This document shows, piece by piece, positions 8,835-18,600 of a stretch of 64,000 bases of DNA (its first letter is position 1; each line of letters begins with the position of its first letter). A program made the translations under genes and the position numbers. The DNA is from Niastella koreensis GR20-10 (GTDB taxonomy: Bacteria > Bacteroidota > Bacteroidia > Chitinophagales > Chitinophagaceae). The notes beneath the pieces are model-generated. The model was given only the letters and a program-made list of their open reading frames with translations, was not told the origin of the DNA and ran no database searches. The stretch is from assembly GCF_000246855.1 (NCBI RefSeq), contig NC_016609.1, positions 6,522,744-6,586,743 on the forward strand, read 5' to 3'.

Positions 8835-11195
8835 TTATTCTCGTATCATTCGAACTTCCCCATAGATTGGCCCAACCATGTTGTATGCAGCAGGTGTAAA
8901 AGTAATTTTTACCTGCTGTTTCCCTTTGGTGAGATCAGCAGGAATGGGATATGCGATATCGTAGAATTTGCTGCTCTTGTATTTGTTGAGGTCTTCGGTG
9001 GCGATCTTTACGTCGTTTACTAAAATATCGAATGTGCGGCCCCGGTTATCCATTCCCCAGTAGGAGCATAACAAACTATTTGTTTTCTCCGGATCTGTCT
9101 TCAGGGTAAACGTGAAATAACCGCCGGGATGCGCCAGCCGGTATTTGCGGGTATGTTCTTCACCCGTATTTATTTTCTCCCCGGTAAATTCATGATCGCG
9201 TTCGGGCTGCATTTCGCCCAGGCGTAAAAGATCAACAGTGCTTACCTCCAGCTCATGCCGTTTTTTGCGTTCCGCCTCATATACTTTTTGTTGTTCGGCC
9301 CAGCTTTGTGGGGTGAACAGGTCCCAATACACACTGTAAAATTCTTTCTGTACCTGGTTGAATGGTTTGAGGGTAATTTCCTGTGGTTGCCCGGTATTTA
9401 CCGAATGAAAAACCAGGGGCTGGTTATCATCCGCCTTTAGCCAACCGGCGGGATTGGTTTCAGTTGATACCAGCACGGGAATACCTGTTACCGGATCGGG
9501 TTCTTTATTGCCCAATACGCCTGCCAAAACCAGCGGGCCATAAAAAATGGCCAGGCGGTTGGGGTTATCGGGCATTGACCGGGTATATAACTGAAGGCTG
9601 GGTTTAACAATCACCGCATCGCCTGTTTTCCAGGTGCGGGTAATGGTGAAATATCCATCGGCGCCGGGCTGCAGATTCGTTTGCTCTTTTCCGTTCACCG
9701 CTATCCAAACACCCTGTTTAGCCCAGTACGGGTTACGAATACGCAAAGTAAACGCTACCGGCCGGGCTGCTTTGATGGCCAGCCGGATGTAGTTACTTTC
9801 CGGCAGTTGGGTTTGTTGCTCCACTACCACCCCTTTTTCCTTCCAGGTCAACCGCGAGGCGATGAACAGGTTTACATACAGGCTGCCATCTGCGCCCTGG
9901 TAATAAATAGTTTCACCATACTTCACATGGTTTTCCATGCCTGAACCCACACAACAGGTAAAGGTGTTGAACGAATCGCTGAACTCCTTTTGCGTTCCCA
10001 TCCGCAGCGGTACAAAATAACACATCATGCCTGTGCTATGGTCCTGCGACGACAGGATGTGGTTGTATAAGGCCCGTTCGTAATAATCCATAAGGCTGGC
10101 GGTGGGCTGCAAGGCGAACAAATGCCGCGTCAGCTTCAGCATATTGTAGGTATTGCAGGTTTCCATGGTATTATCGGTAAGCGTTTCGTTCAACTGACCG
10201 GCCGGCCCCAGGTATTCGTAATTGCTGTTGCCGCCTGGCGCGTAGGTATGATCGTTTACTACGGTTTGCCAGAAGAAATCTCCAATGGTTTTGTCTTTTT
10301 CCCCGGCGGTTAATTCGTAGCGGCGAATACAACCAATTACTTTCGGGATTTGCGTATTGGAATGTTTGCCGGGCAGGATATCTTTTTGCAGCGCCAGGGA
10401 ATCGAGGATGCGTTTATCGTGGAATTTATATGAAAGGTCCAGGTACTTTTTTTCGCCGGTGAGGGCGTAGGTATTGTTCAGCACATCGTTCATGCCGCCG
10501 TATTCACAAAACAACATCCGTTGCAACGAGCTGTCGGGCAGGTTGCGAAGCAGGTGGGCCGTCCAGTCGGCCATGCCAGTTTCTACCGCCAAGGCTTTTT
10601 TATTATCGCAATAGAGGTAGGCATCCAGCAGCCCGGCCATTATCTTGTGCACTGTGTACCAGGGTGACCAGGCGCCATTGAGGTCAAAGCCCCGCGAGTG
10701 GATATTCCCTTTTTCCACTTCGGCCCACATACTATCTTCTTTGGGAATGGCGCCCACATAGCCATTGCGTTTAGGCTGGCATTCGGCCAGTTCATCCACG
10801 ATGTAATTCACTTTACCGAGAAACTGTTTATCGTGCGAGGCGGCATAATGCATGGCGCAGGCAGATAAATAATGACCGAGGGTATGGCCTGCCAGTCCGC
10901 TGTGTTCCCAGCCACCATAGTGTTCACCTTTTGGTTTTAGCCCGGCATGTTCGCGAAAATCGGCCAGCAGCCTGTCCGGTTCTATCACCTGCAAATAGCG
11001 CACATCCGCTTCCATCGCTTTTTTAAACGGACCATCCAGCAACTGTACATCCTGCAGGTTAAAGCTGTAGGCTTTTATTGGGACTACAGGTTTTACTTTT
11101 ATCTTACCTACTTGCTTTTCCGGGACATAGGATTGACTATATGTTGTAGTAAACAGCAACACCAGGAGCGATGGTAATAGAGAGTAACTTTTCAT
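8835..11195 (-). CDS. GH127 family glycoside hydrolase (beta-L-arabinofuranosidase type, DUF1680)
   Basis: Secreted glycosidase of 786 residues, probably releasing beta-L-arabinofuranose or a related sugar from plant glycans. The signal peptide is at residues 1-20. The (alpha/alpha)-barrel covers about 40-430 with GGWEHSGLAGHTLGHYLSA near 95-112. ETC at 345-347 and CC at 414-415 match the Glu and three Cys that hold zinc in the characterised Bifidobacterium enzyme HypBA1, where one of the paired Cys is the nucleophile. Beta-sandwich modules follow, and the C-terminal part (about 640-786) is an added accessory domain common in Bacteroidota members. It is downstream of the DUF885 gene on the same strand but separated by 251 bases of repeat-rich sequence, so co-transcription is uncertain. 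Family assignment is firm; exact substrate is inferred. Confidence 0.93.
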   Translation of the reverse strand: MKSYSLLPSLLVLLFTTTYSQSYVPEKQVGKIKVKPVVPIKAYSFNLQDVQLLDGPFKKAMEADVRYLQVIEPDRLLADFREHAGLKPKGEHYGGWEHSGLAGHTLGHYLSACAMHYAASHDKQFLGKVNYIVDELAECQPKRNGYVGAIPKEDSMWAEVEKGNIHSRGFDLNGAWSPWYTVHKIMAGLLDAYLYCDNKKALAVETGMADWTAHLLRNLPDSSLQRMLFCEYGGMNDVLNNTYALTGEKKYLDLSYKFHDKRILDSLALQKDILPGKHSNTQIPKVIGCIRRYELTAGEKDKTIGDFFWQTVVNDHTYAPGGNSNYEYLGPAGQLNETLTDNTMETCNTYNMLKLTRHLFALQPTASLMDYYERALYNHILSSQDHSTGMMCYFVPLRMGTQKEFSDSFNTFTCCVGSGMENHVKYGETIYYQGADGSLYVNLFIASRLTWKEKGVVVEQQTQLPESNYIRLAIKAARPVAFTLRIRNPYWAKQGVWIAVNGKEQTNLQPGADGYFTITRTWKTGDAVIVKPSLQLYTRSMPDNPNRLAIFYGPLVLAGVLGNKEPDPVTGIPVLVSTETNPAGWLKADDNQPLVFHSVNTGQPQEITLKPFNQVQKEFYSVYWDLFTPQSWAEQQKVYEAERKKRHELEVSTVDLLRLGEMQPERDHEFTGEKINTGEEHTRKYRLAHPGGYFTFTLKTDPEKTNSLLCSYWGMDNRGRTFDILVNDVKIATEDLNKYKSSKFYDIAYPIPADLTKGKQQVKITFTPAAYNMVGPIYGEVRMIRE

Positions 11196-11446
11196 TGCTG
11201 GACAGGCTTTTATTAGTTCAAAGTTTAAAGTTTCAGACTCGCGGCTGAAGGCCCCAGGCCTCCCCCCGCCCCCCTCCGGTAGAGGGGGAGTTTTGCAATC
11301 TCGCGATAAAACTTAACCTGTTCACTTTTCAGAAAGGCCCCCTCCCCACATGTCGGGAGGCACCTATTAACCTGTTAACGTGTTAACCTGTCAACTCTGT
11401 CAACTCACCTCCTCCAGGTCAACCCGTCAACTGGTTAACTGGTCAA
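11196..11446. repeat. Repeat-rich gap (GTTAACCTG / GTCAACTG words and a G/C hairpin)
   Basis: The first part has the stem CCCCCTCCGGTAGAGGGGG (near 11271-11289). The second part (about 11364-11450) is a run of GTTAACCTG, GTCAACTC and GTCAACTGG words reaching right up to the DUF885 stop codon. No coding sequence is seen. Confidence 0.6.
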
Positions 11447-13156
11447 CTACTTATAAAACCTCCACTCCGCTTTATAATCCTTCGGTATAGCCTGATTAGT
11501 AAGTATAGCCCTAACCATCGTAACCGGCAGGGAGTTTTCGTGCAGCACGGCATCGTGGTATTGCTGATACGTCATTTTACCGCTGTCAACCAGTTCTTTT
11601 TTCATGGCATAGAATTGCAGGCCACCGATCATGTAAGCCAATTGATACAATGGACCGTAATTCCCAATAAACGACCGGCGCACCTCCCCCTCGGCATTGG
11701 CCCGCTCGTGCCCTACCCTGTCAACCAGGAAATCAATACATTGCCGGGGCGTCCATTTACCCAGGTGATAGTTGAGTGAAAAGATGATGCGTGCACAACG
11801 GTGCATGCGCCAAAACAACATGCCTACCCGATCTTCGGGCGATTGCGGAAAATGCAGGTCCCACAGAATCATTTCCCAGTACAGCGACCAGCCTTCGATC
11901 CAGAACGGCGTATCAAAATTGCGATAGGCTTTGTACCGGTTATTCATAAAGCCCTGCAGGTGATGGCCGGCAATGAGTTCATGGTGCACGGTGGCCCGGG
12001 AGAAATGCGGGTTATTGCCCCGCATGCTCATCAGTTTATCATCTTCCTCCATGGTATTGGTTGGGTAGGAAATGCTCAGCACTTCGCCCCCGGTGAAAAA
12101 CGGATTCACCAGTTGCCGGTCGGGCGTCATCATTATCATGCGCCAGGCTTCTTCCGCCATGGGTGGAATGGTAACCAGGTTGTTCTTTCTAAGGAAGTCT
12201 ACCGATTCGTTGTACAACTTCATAATGGCCTCGGGTTGTTTGCCCGGCGGCACATAGGTATTCTTTACTTTTTCCAGCGCTTTCTTCCAGTCTTTACCAA
12301 AGCCCATTTCCTGCGAGGCCTTCAGCATTTCGGCATCACACCAGGCAAATTCTTTATTGGCGATGTCTATCAGCTCTTCGGGGGTATAAGGTATATATTC
12401 CAGTTGCAGCTGGCGAATGATCTCTTCGCGCCCGATGGGATAGCCTACAATATGACTGCCATCGTCTTTACCCCCAGGAGCCGCTTTGCCTTTATCCTGC
12501 CATAGTTTTCCATAGGCAGTCAGCGTGCTGTCGAGGTGTTTATAGGAATCGGGTATCCACCAGGTATAACCGGGATCGTAACCACTATAAAATTCATTCA
12601 CACTTTTGAGCGCGACCTGTAATCCTTTTACTATGCCCTGCGCCCGGCGAATGAGATTGATGCTGATGGTGGTGTCTTTGTCAAGCGGTTTGGTCAGGTG
12701 ATTAATGCTTTCCGTAATTGTTTTCATACTGGCCGCCCACTGTTGCGCATCGGGTTGGGAGCCGCGGCGGCGGAACTTTTCGATTTCATAGATCCCATTT
12801 GAAAACGGGAACCAGTTGGTGAGCTGGTCGTATTCTTTCTTCTCCACCTCCAGCAACCGCAGTTGTTCATCGAGGTTCCGTTTGAACATCAGATAATCTA
12901 CCCGGCTGCCGGTTGGCAGGCTTTCATAGTTTAATTGCTGCACCTGTTTTTCATAATCGGTGACCAGCGTTACAAAACGATTGCGCCGTTCCGGTGAGTT
13001 CTCTACAAAATAGAACCGGTTCAGGCTGCCACGGTCGGCCTCGTATTGCACCATCAGGTTGTTTACTTCGCTGTTTTGCTGGTACAATACCTGTTGAGAC
13101 ATTGTGGCTGCTGTGGTGAAGAGCAGGCCAAGGATAAGTATGTGTTGTTTTCTCAT
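11447..13156 (-). CDS. DUF885 family secreted metallopeptidase-like protein
   Basis: A 569-residue exported protein of the DUF885 family, regarded as zinc carboxypeptidase-like. The start at 13156 is preferred over 13237, because MRKQHILILGLLFTTAATMSQQ is a clean signal peptide and the longer form overlaps the upstream gene. The motif VHHELIAGHHLQGF carries the family HExxxGHH zinc-binding signature, and EGWSLYWE just after supplies the conserved acidic ligand. Length matches the family (550-600). It starts 37 bases after the DapA-like gene on the same strand, so the two are probably one transcript. The substrate is not known from sequence. Confidence 0.88.
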   Translation of the reverse strand: MRKQHILILGLLFTTAATMSQQVLYQQNSEVNNLMVQYEADRGSLNRFYFVENSPERRNRFVTLVTDYEKQVQQLNYESLPTGSRVDYLMFKRNLDEQLRLLEVEKKEYDQLTNWFPFSNGIYEIEKFRRRGSQPDAQQWAASMKTITESINHLTKPLDKDTTISINLIRRAQGIVKGLQVALKSVNEFYSGYDPGYTWWIPDSYKHLDSTLTAYGKLWQDKGKAAPGGKDDGSHIVGYPIGREEIIRQLQLEYIPYTPEELIDIANKEFAWCDAEMLKASQEMGFGKDWKKALEKVKNTYVPPGKQPEAIMKLYNESVDFLRKNNLVTIPPMAEEAWRMIMMTPDRQLVNPFFTGGEVLSISYPTNTMEEDDKLMSMRGNNPHFSRATVHHELIAGHHLQGFMNNRYKAYRNFDTPFWIEGWSLYWEMILWDLHFPQSPEDRVGMLFWRMHRCARIIFSLNYHLGKWTPRQCIDFLVDRVGHERANAEGEVRRSFIGNYGPLYQLAYMIGGLQFYAMKKELVDSGKMTYQQYHDAVLHENSLPVTMVRAILTNQAIPKDYKAEWRFYK

Positions 13157-13193
13157 AAGTAGTGAGTAGTGAGTGGTCAGTATTTCCCGTTCT

Positions 13194-14108
13194 TCATTTC
13201 GCAAACTGCAATTCCGGTAAAACGGGGCGTGTCGCAATCCCTTCTTTTACGACCTTCAATACCCGCTCCCGCTCCTCGCCTATCAATGTTAAGCGTGGCG
13301 CGCGTACGTATTCAGAACCTAAGCCTACCTGGGCTTCGGCAAGTTTGATGTATTGAACCAGTTTGGGATGAATATCCAATTCCAATAAGGGGAGGAACCA
13401 GCGGTAGATAGCGCGGGCTTCATCGAGCATGCCGGCTTTTATTAATCGGTATACGGCAACGGTTTCGCGGGGGAATGCGGTTACCAGTCCGCCTACCCAG
13501 CCGTCGGCGCCCATCAGCAATTCTTCCATAGCCAGGGTATCAACTCCACAGAGAATTTTATAGCGATCGCCAAAGCGGCTAATCAACCGCGTAACATTGG
13601 AGACGTCGCGGGTTGATTCTTTCACCGCCTGAATATTATCACATTCCAGCAGCTGTTCAAAAATATCGAGGGTAACCTCTATTTTATAATCAACAGGATT
13701 GTTGTAGACCATAATGGGCAGATCGGTTGATTGCGCCACCGTTTTAAAGAACGTGAGCGTTTCGCGGTCGTCGCTTTTATAACGCATGGGTGGTAATAAC
13801 ATCAATCCTTTTACCCCCCAGCTTTTACCCAATGCGGCCTGTTTAATAGCGTCTCTGGTAGCGCCTTCAGCAATGCCCAATACTATGGGAACCGGTCCGG
13901 CGATTTCAATGGCCAGTTTCACCATGGTTTCTTTTTCCTGAGTTGTAAGGGTACTCGCTTCGCCCAGGCTGCCTCCCAGTACAAGCCCATCCACGCCCGC
14001 ATCCAACTGCGACTGCAGGCCTTTTTCAAACAATGCCAGATCAAGCGTATCGTTAGCGGTGAACTTGGTTGTGAAGGCAGGAAAAACACCTTTCCATGAT
14101 ATACTCAT
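13194..14108 (-). CDS. DapA/NanA family lyase (dihydrodipicolinate synthase-like)
   Basis: Class I aldolase/dehydratase of 304 residues with the DapA TIM barrel. Visible active-site features are GGSLGE (near 45-50) in place of the DapA GTTGE loop, Tyr135 in VYNNP, and the Schiff-base Lys163 in AVKEST. The family includes lysine-pathway DapA, N-acetylneuraminate lyase, keto-deoxy-sugar dehydratases and the hydroxyproline-pathway deaminase. The loss of the GTTGE threonines and the pairing with a divergent AraC regulator and a peptidase-like gene argue for a catabolic enzyme rather than lysine synthesis (inference). Its promoter region contains three operator-like repeats. Confidence 0.88.
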   Translation of the reverse strand: MSISWKGVFPAFTTKFTANDTLDLALFEKGLQSQLDAGVDGLVLGGSLGEASTLTTQEKETMVKLAIEIAGPVPIVLGIAEGATRDAIKQAALGKSWGVKGLMLLPPMRYKSDDRETLTFFKTVAQSTDLPIMVYNNPVDYKIEVTLDIFEQLLECDNIQAVKESTRDVSNVTRLISRFGDRYKILCGVDTLAMEELLMGADGWVGGLVTAFPRETVAVYRLIKAGMLDEARAIYRWFLPLLELDIHPKLVQYIKLAEAQVGLGSEYVRAPRLTLIGEERERVLKVVKEGIATRPVLPELQFAK

Positions 14109-14175
14109 TCGTAATAATTTTTAATAAAAGTATTATGAAACAGTTAGTTCAGGATAGCGGGTTTTAATCAGTTTG

Positions 14176-14187
14176 TTACCAATATTA
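14176..14187 (+). promoter_or_regulatory. Operator-like repeat TTACCAATATTA, copy 1
   Basis: Part of GTTACCAATATTAAC, an imperfect dyad (GTTA-N7-TAAC). It sits 67 bases upstream of the DapA-like start codon and recurs at 14348 and, inverted, at 14392 in the same intergenic region. Likely a binding site for the divergent AraC-type regulator. Confidence 0.55.
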
Positions 14188-14347
14188 ACTAGAAGGCAAC
14201 AAGGCATAGAGGCAGCGAGGCAGCGAGGAAAATAGCAGGTTATAAGCTGCCCGTTTGTAAAGGAACCGGATTCGCTCTGAAATGTATTACTCGATGCCTT
14301 TGTGCCATGTTTTGCCTTTTTGCTCCTTTCGCTAATTAATCAAGTTT

Positions 14348-14359
14348 TTACCAATATTA
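14348..14359 (+). promoter_or_regulatory. Operator-like repeat TTACCAATATTA, copy 2
   Basis: Identical to copy 1 over 14 bases (TTACCAATATTAAC), 65 bases upstream of the AraC-type start codon. Confidence 0.55.
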
Positions 14360-14391
14360 ACCTCCCATAGCAGGATGTGAGGAAATTTTGG

Positions 14392-14403
14392 TAATATTGG
14401 TAA
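14392..14403 (-). promoter_or_regulatory. Operator-like repeat, inverted copy 3
   Basis: The reverse complement (TAATATTGGTAA) of copies 1 and 2, embedded in a tandem pair of TTGGTAATA (14388-14405). It ends 20 bases before the AraC-type ATG, a position suited to autorepression. Confidence 0.55.
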
Positions 14404-14423
14404 TATCAACCAAACCACTGCAA

Positions 14424-15302
14424 ATGAAAGTTGTTCAGTTCACCATACCAGTGTCGCAGGAGCATTCCATCATGGTTCAGGAAGATAAGTTACCACATTT
14501 TTACAATCACCTGCACCGCCATAATGAAACCCAGCTTACGTGGATCATAAAAGGCGAGGGCACGCTGCTGGCCGGCACCTGCATGCAGCGGTTTCAATCA
14601 GGCGATATTTATATCCTGGGCGCCAACCAGCCTCACCTGTTTAAAAGCGATCCTGATTATTTTGAAAAGAACAGCGAGAAAGATATTCATGCACTTACGT
14701 TATTTGTTGACCTGCGTGGTCCCTTTGGGAAGATCCTTGATCTACCGGAAATGAATAACGTTAAAAAGTTTATCGATGCCACCAGTACCGGTTTACAGGT
14801 ACCGGCTTCGCATCAACAGGAGATCAGTAAAAAAATGATGCTGGTAAAAGAAGCGAAAAATGGCATCCGGCTGGCCTTCTTTATTCAACTGTTGCAAACC
14901 CTCAGCCGCATTAAACAATACAAACCGCTCTCCAATACCCAAACAGAAAGCGCCATCACGGAATCGGAAGGGCTGCGCATGAACGACATTTACCAGTATA
15001 CCATGGCGCACTATACCGAGAACATTACCTTGAAACAAATTGCCGATGTGGCGCATTTAACTCCCCAGGCTTTTTGCCGGTACTTTAAAAAACATACCTT
15101 AAAAACATATGTTACTTTTTTAAACGAAGTGCGTATCAATGAAGCCTGTAAGAAAATAGTAGGCGAGCATTTCGACAGCCTGGCTGCTGTTGCCTATCAA
15201 AGCGGGTTTAACAATGCCGTTACTTTTAACCGGGTATTTAAAAAGATAACCGGCCAGCCGCCCAAGAAATTCCTGACCGAGTATATGCAGAAAGTAAACT
15301 AA
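14424..15302 (+). CDS. AraC-family transcriptional regulator
   Basis: DNA-binding regulator of 292 residues. The N-terminal cupin-like sensing domain (about 1-130) includes HFYNHLHRHNETQLTWIIKGEG, with His residues where ligand-binding AraC proteins have them, and GDIYILGANQPHLF. The C-terminal double helix-turn-helix covers about 195-290: ENITLKQIADVAHLTPQAFC and AVAYQSGFNNAVTFNRVFKKITGQPPKKF. ATG 14424 is chosen because the upstream extension begins with TTG inside the repeat array. The gene is divergent from the DapA-like gene, and the three repeats between them suggest that it controls both that gene and itself. The effector is unknown. Confidence 0.92.
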   Translation: MKVVQFTIPVSQEHSIMVQEDKLPHFYNHLHRHNETQLTWIIKGEGTLLAGTCMQRFQSGDIYILGANQPHLFKSDPDYFEKNSEKDIHALTLFVDLRGPFGKILDLPEMNNVKKFIDATSTGLQVPASHQQEISKKMMLVKEAKNGIRLAFFIQLLQTLSRIKQYKPLSNTQTESAITESEGLRMNDIYQYTMAHYTENITLKQIADVAHLTPQAFCRYFKKHTLKTYVTFLNEVRINEACKKIVGEHFDSLAAVAYQSGFNNAVTFNRVFKKITGQPPKKFLTEYMQKVN

Positions 15303-15638
15303 GTGTATACCCTGTTCATATCATTATAATCTTCATTTTGTATATAATCATAACTTATCACCGGTTGACAGGCACCGCTAAAAGGATAAGTTGAAAACAT
15401 ATGTGTTTCACCGGAAACTTTGTTATTAATTTGAGCGCTTTCAATAACCTGCGTTAAGAACGCCCTATAAATGCCTGCCTTTTCCTACGAACTTACTTTA
15501 CCCCCTATTCCATGCCTGCCAAGCATGGTGCTATCCATTAATATAACCCAATAGCTGTTGCTATTGCTATTCCTGCTCCGGCGGGCGGGCATACTTATGC
15601 CCTGCACGCAACTATATCGGCGAACAAATTCCCTATAT
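15303..15638. other. Intergenic leader with small hairpins before the giant secreted protein
   Basis: No gene is seen in these 336 bases. Dyads include GTTATT...AATAAC (15422-15448), CCATGC-N7-GCATGG (15510-15528) and CAATAGC-TGTT-GCTATTG (15549-15566). The last two would lie in the 5' leader of the downstream mRNA and might affect its translation or stability (inference). Confidence 0.4.
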
Positions 15639-18600
15639 ATGCAAAAACGAATACCTAAACCGTTCTCTTTATTAATGTTCTTTGTCTTATTGAGTAATTA
15701 TCTTTCGGCAACTCCCGAATGCCCCATTGTTTCGGGTAAGTTTCAATTAGCTGATGGCACCACCTCCGATGCTTCCGCAACGGGCTGGTACCTGGATGCA
15801 TCCCATGTAAGTTCAACTGGTTATTTTGCGGTAAAATCAAACCGCCTGCATGCCCAGGAACTGGGTGGCGAAGGCATCTGGTATTCCCGGGTATTTTCTA
15901 CCGCAGGGTATTCCGACTTCCAGGTAGCTGTAAAGGTTACTGCCGAAGGGGATATGAACAGTTCGGAGTATGTAAAGATCTATTACAAAATAGACGGTGG
16001 CGCCGAAACGCTGTTAGACTCCCGAACGGGTAATTTCGGTACCATAGATTTTACTTCCGGCACGCTTACAGGCAGTAATGTGCAGTTGGTGGTAAAGATC
16101 TATAACTACAATAATGGCGGATCACAAACCTCCAAGTACTATATTGAAGAGTACCGGGTGTTTAAAGAAAAAGGCCCCTGCGCTGTTTCGGCGATCGGTG
16201 TAACGGCAGCAGCGGCCAATGGCGGCGTGCTTACCTGCACCAATTCATCGCTCGGGTTATCTGCTACAGCTACCGGCACCGGTACTACCACCTGGAGCTG
16301 GAGCGGCCCGAACGGGTTTACTTCTACCGCACAAAACCCAACCATAACAACAGCGGGTACCTATACCGTAGTGGCTACCAATGGTACCGGCACCGGCTCT
16401 GCGAGTGTTACCGTAACAGATAACAAAACTGCGCCGGTAATTACCGCTACCGGGGGCGCCCTGGCCTGCGGATCGTGCGTAACCATCAGCGCCACCAGCA
16501 ACGTAAGCGGCGCTACTTATAAATGGACGGGCCCCGGTAGTTTCAGTTCCACGGCACAAAACCCCACTGTATGTACAGCCGGCACCTACACAGTTACCGT
16601 AACCAATCCGGCCAACGGCTGCAGTGCGCAGCAGTCGGTAACAGTTTCGGCCAGCGCCATCACCACTTTCTGGCTGGAAGACTTTACCGGTTTGGCCAAT
16701 GGCACCACTTCCGATACGGGCCCCACGGCCTGGACCACCTCCGTTACAGGGTCAGGCACCTATTCCGTACAGAACAATGAATTCAAAGTTTCTTTCAGCG
16801 GCAGCCAGGGCGTAGGCATCTGGACGTCCCAGGCCATAGATATCAGCAATAAGACCAATGTTAGTTTTTCGGTTGATCTGCGCAGTGAACTGGCCAGCAC
16901 CAGCGATGCCTTTGAAACCGCCGATTATGTAAGGGTATACTACAAACTGAATGGCGGCGCCGAAACCCTGGCCTATGAGGACCTGGCCGGTATTGGTTCT
17001 ACCACCAATACCACCGGCTCTATGACATTTACGTCTGCTGCCCTCAGTGGTAACACCCTTCAAATAATCATAAAAACGAGTAACTCAGATCCTACTGAGC
17101 GTTACTTTTTCGATAACGTGAAACTAAGCGGCAGTAATGCAGGTACTACTACCATTACTCCCTCAGTAAATGGTACCGTAACCTGTACGGCAACGGCGCA
17201 ATTGTCGGCCACTACCAGCAGCACCGTGTCTTCCTGGGCATGGACAGGCCCCAATGGGTTCACTGCTTCCGTGCAAAACCCGGTGGTGAATGCAGGCGGA
17301 CAATATGTAGTGACTGCTACCCTGGCTTCGGGTTGTGCAGCATCAGCTACCATTACCGTTCCTGAAAATAAAACATCACCTGATATAGCGGCTACCGGGG
17401 GTAACCTGGCCTGCTTATCGACCATCACGTTGAATGTGAATTCAACTGTTAGTGGAGCTACCTATAGGTGGACAGGGCCGAATAGTTTTACGAGCACGTC
17501 GAAAAACCCCGCCATAAGTGCAGCCGGCACTTACACCGCTACCGTAACCAATCCGGCAAACGGCTGTACGGCTTCGCAATCTGTGTCAGTAACAGCTGGT
17601 TCATCAGCTGCCGCCACCTTCTGGCTCGAGGATTTTTCCGACATCAGCAATGGGGCCACATCCGACGCTGGCGCTACCGCCTGGACGTCAACTGCCAGCG
17701 GCAGTGGTACCTATTCCGTACAAAACAATGAATTCAAAACCTCGTTTGACGATCAGTATGAGGGTGTATGGACATCCCAGTCAATAAACATTGCGGGCAA
17801 ATCGAATGTAACCTTCTCGGTTGACCTTCGTAGTGAAGTGACCAGCGGCTCATTTGAAACAGCCGATTACATCCGCATATATTATAAATTGAACGGCGGA
17901 GCGGAGACACTGGCTTTTGAAGACCTGGCCGGGTTAGGTTCTACCACCACCGGCACAGCCTCTACGACCTTCACATCTGCAGCGCTCAATGGCAGCACGC
18001 TGCAAGTGATCATCAAAACAAGCAATTCGGGTTCGGCCGAGCGGTATTATTTCGATAATATCAAACTAACCGGAAGTGTTCTCAGCAGCGAGAGCGTTAC
18101 TGCAACAGCCGGTGGCGCTATTACCTGTACCAATACGTCGGTAAGTTTGTTAGGAAACGCAACCTCGGGTGGGGTAAGTTATAGCTGGACAGGACCTAAT
18201 AACTTTACCTCTACAGTACAAAATCCCGTTGTAACTGCAGCAGGCATTTATACATTAACGGTTCAAAACCCGGCTACAGGATGCAGCGGCACCGATACGG
18301 CGCTTGTTTCCCTTAACAATACACAACCAGGCGCCACTGCAACAACAAGCGGGCCTTTAACCTGTAATACCGGTTCTTCAGCCACGCTTTCAGGATCGTC
18401 TTCCACTTCGGGCGTAAGCTATAGCTGGACCGGCCCGAACAATTTCACGTCCACCACGCAAAACCCGGTGGTGACCACAGCAGGTACTTATAACTTAACC
18501 GTTACCAACCCGGTGAATGGTTGTACCAGCAGCACCAGTGCTACTGTTACATTCAGTAATACCTTTAACACAACCTGGCTGGAAGATTTTACCCTGGCCG

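Noticed and set aside
13157-13237. Longer N-terminus of the DUF885 protein
   Set aside because: The extra 27 codons overlap the upstream gene and precede a complete signal peptide.
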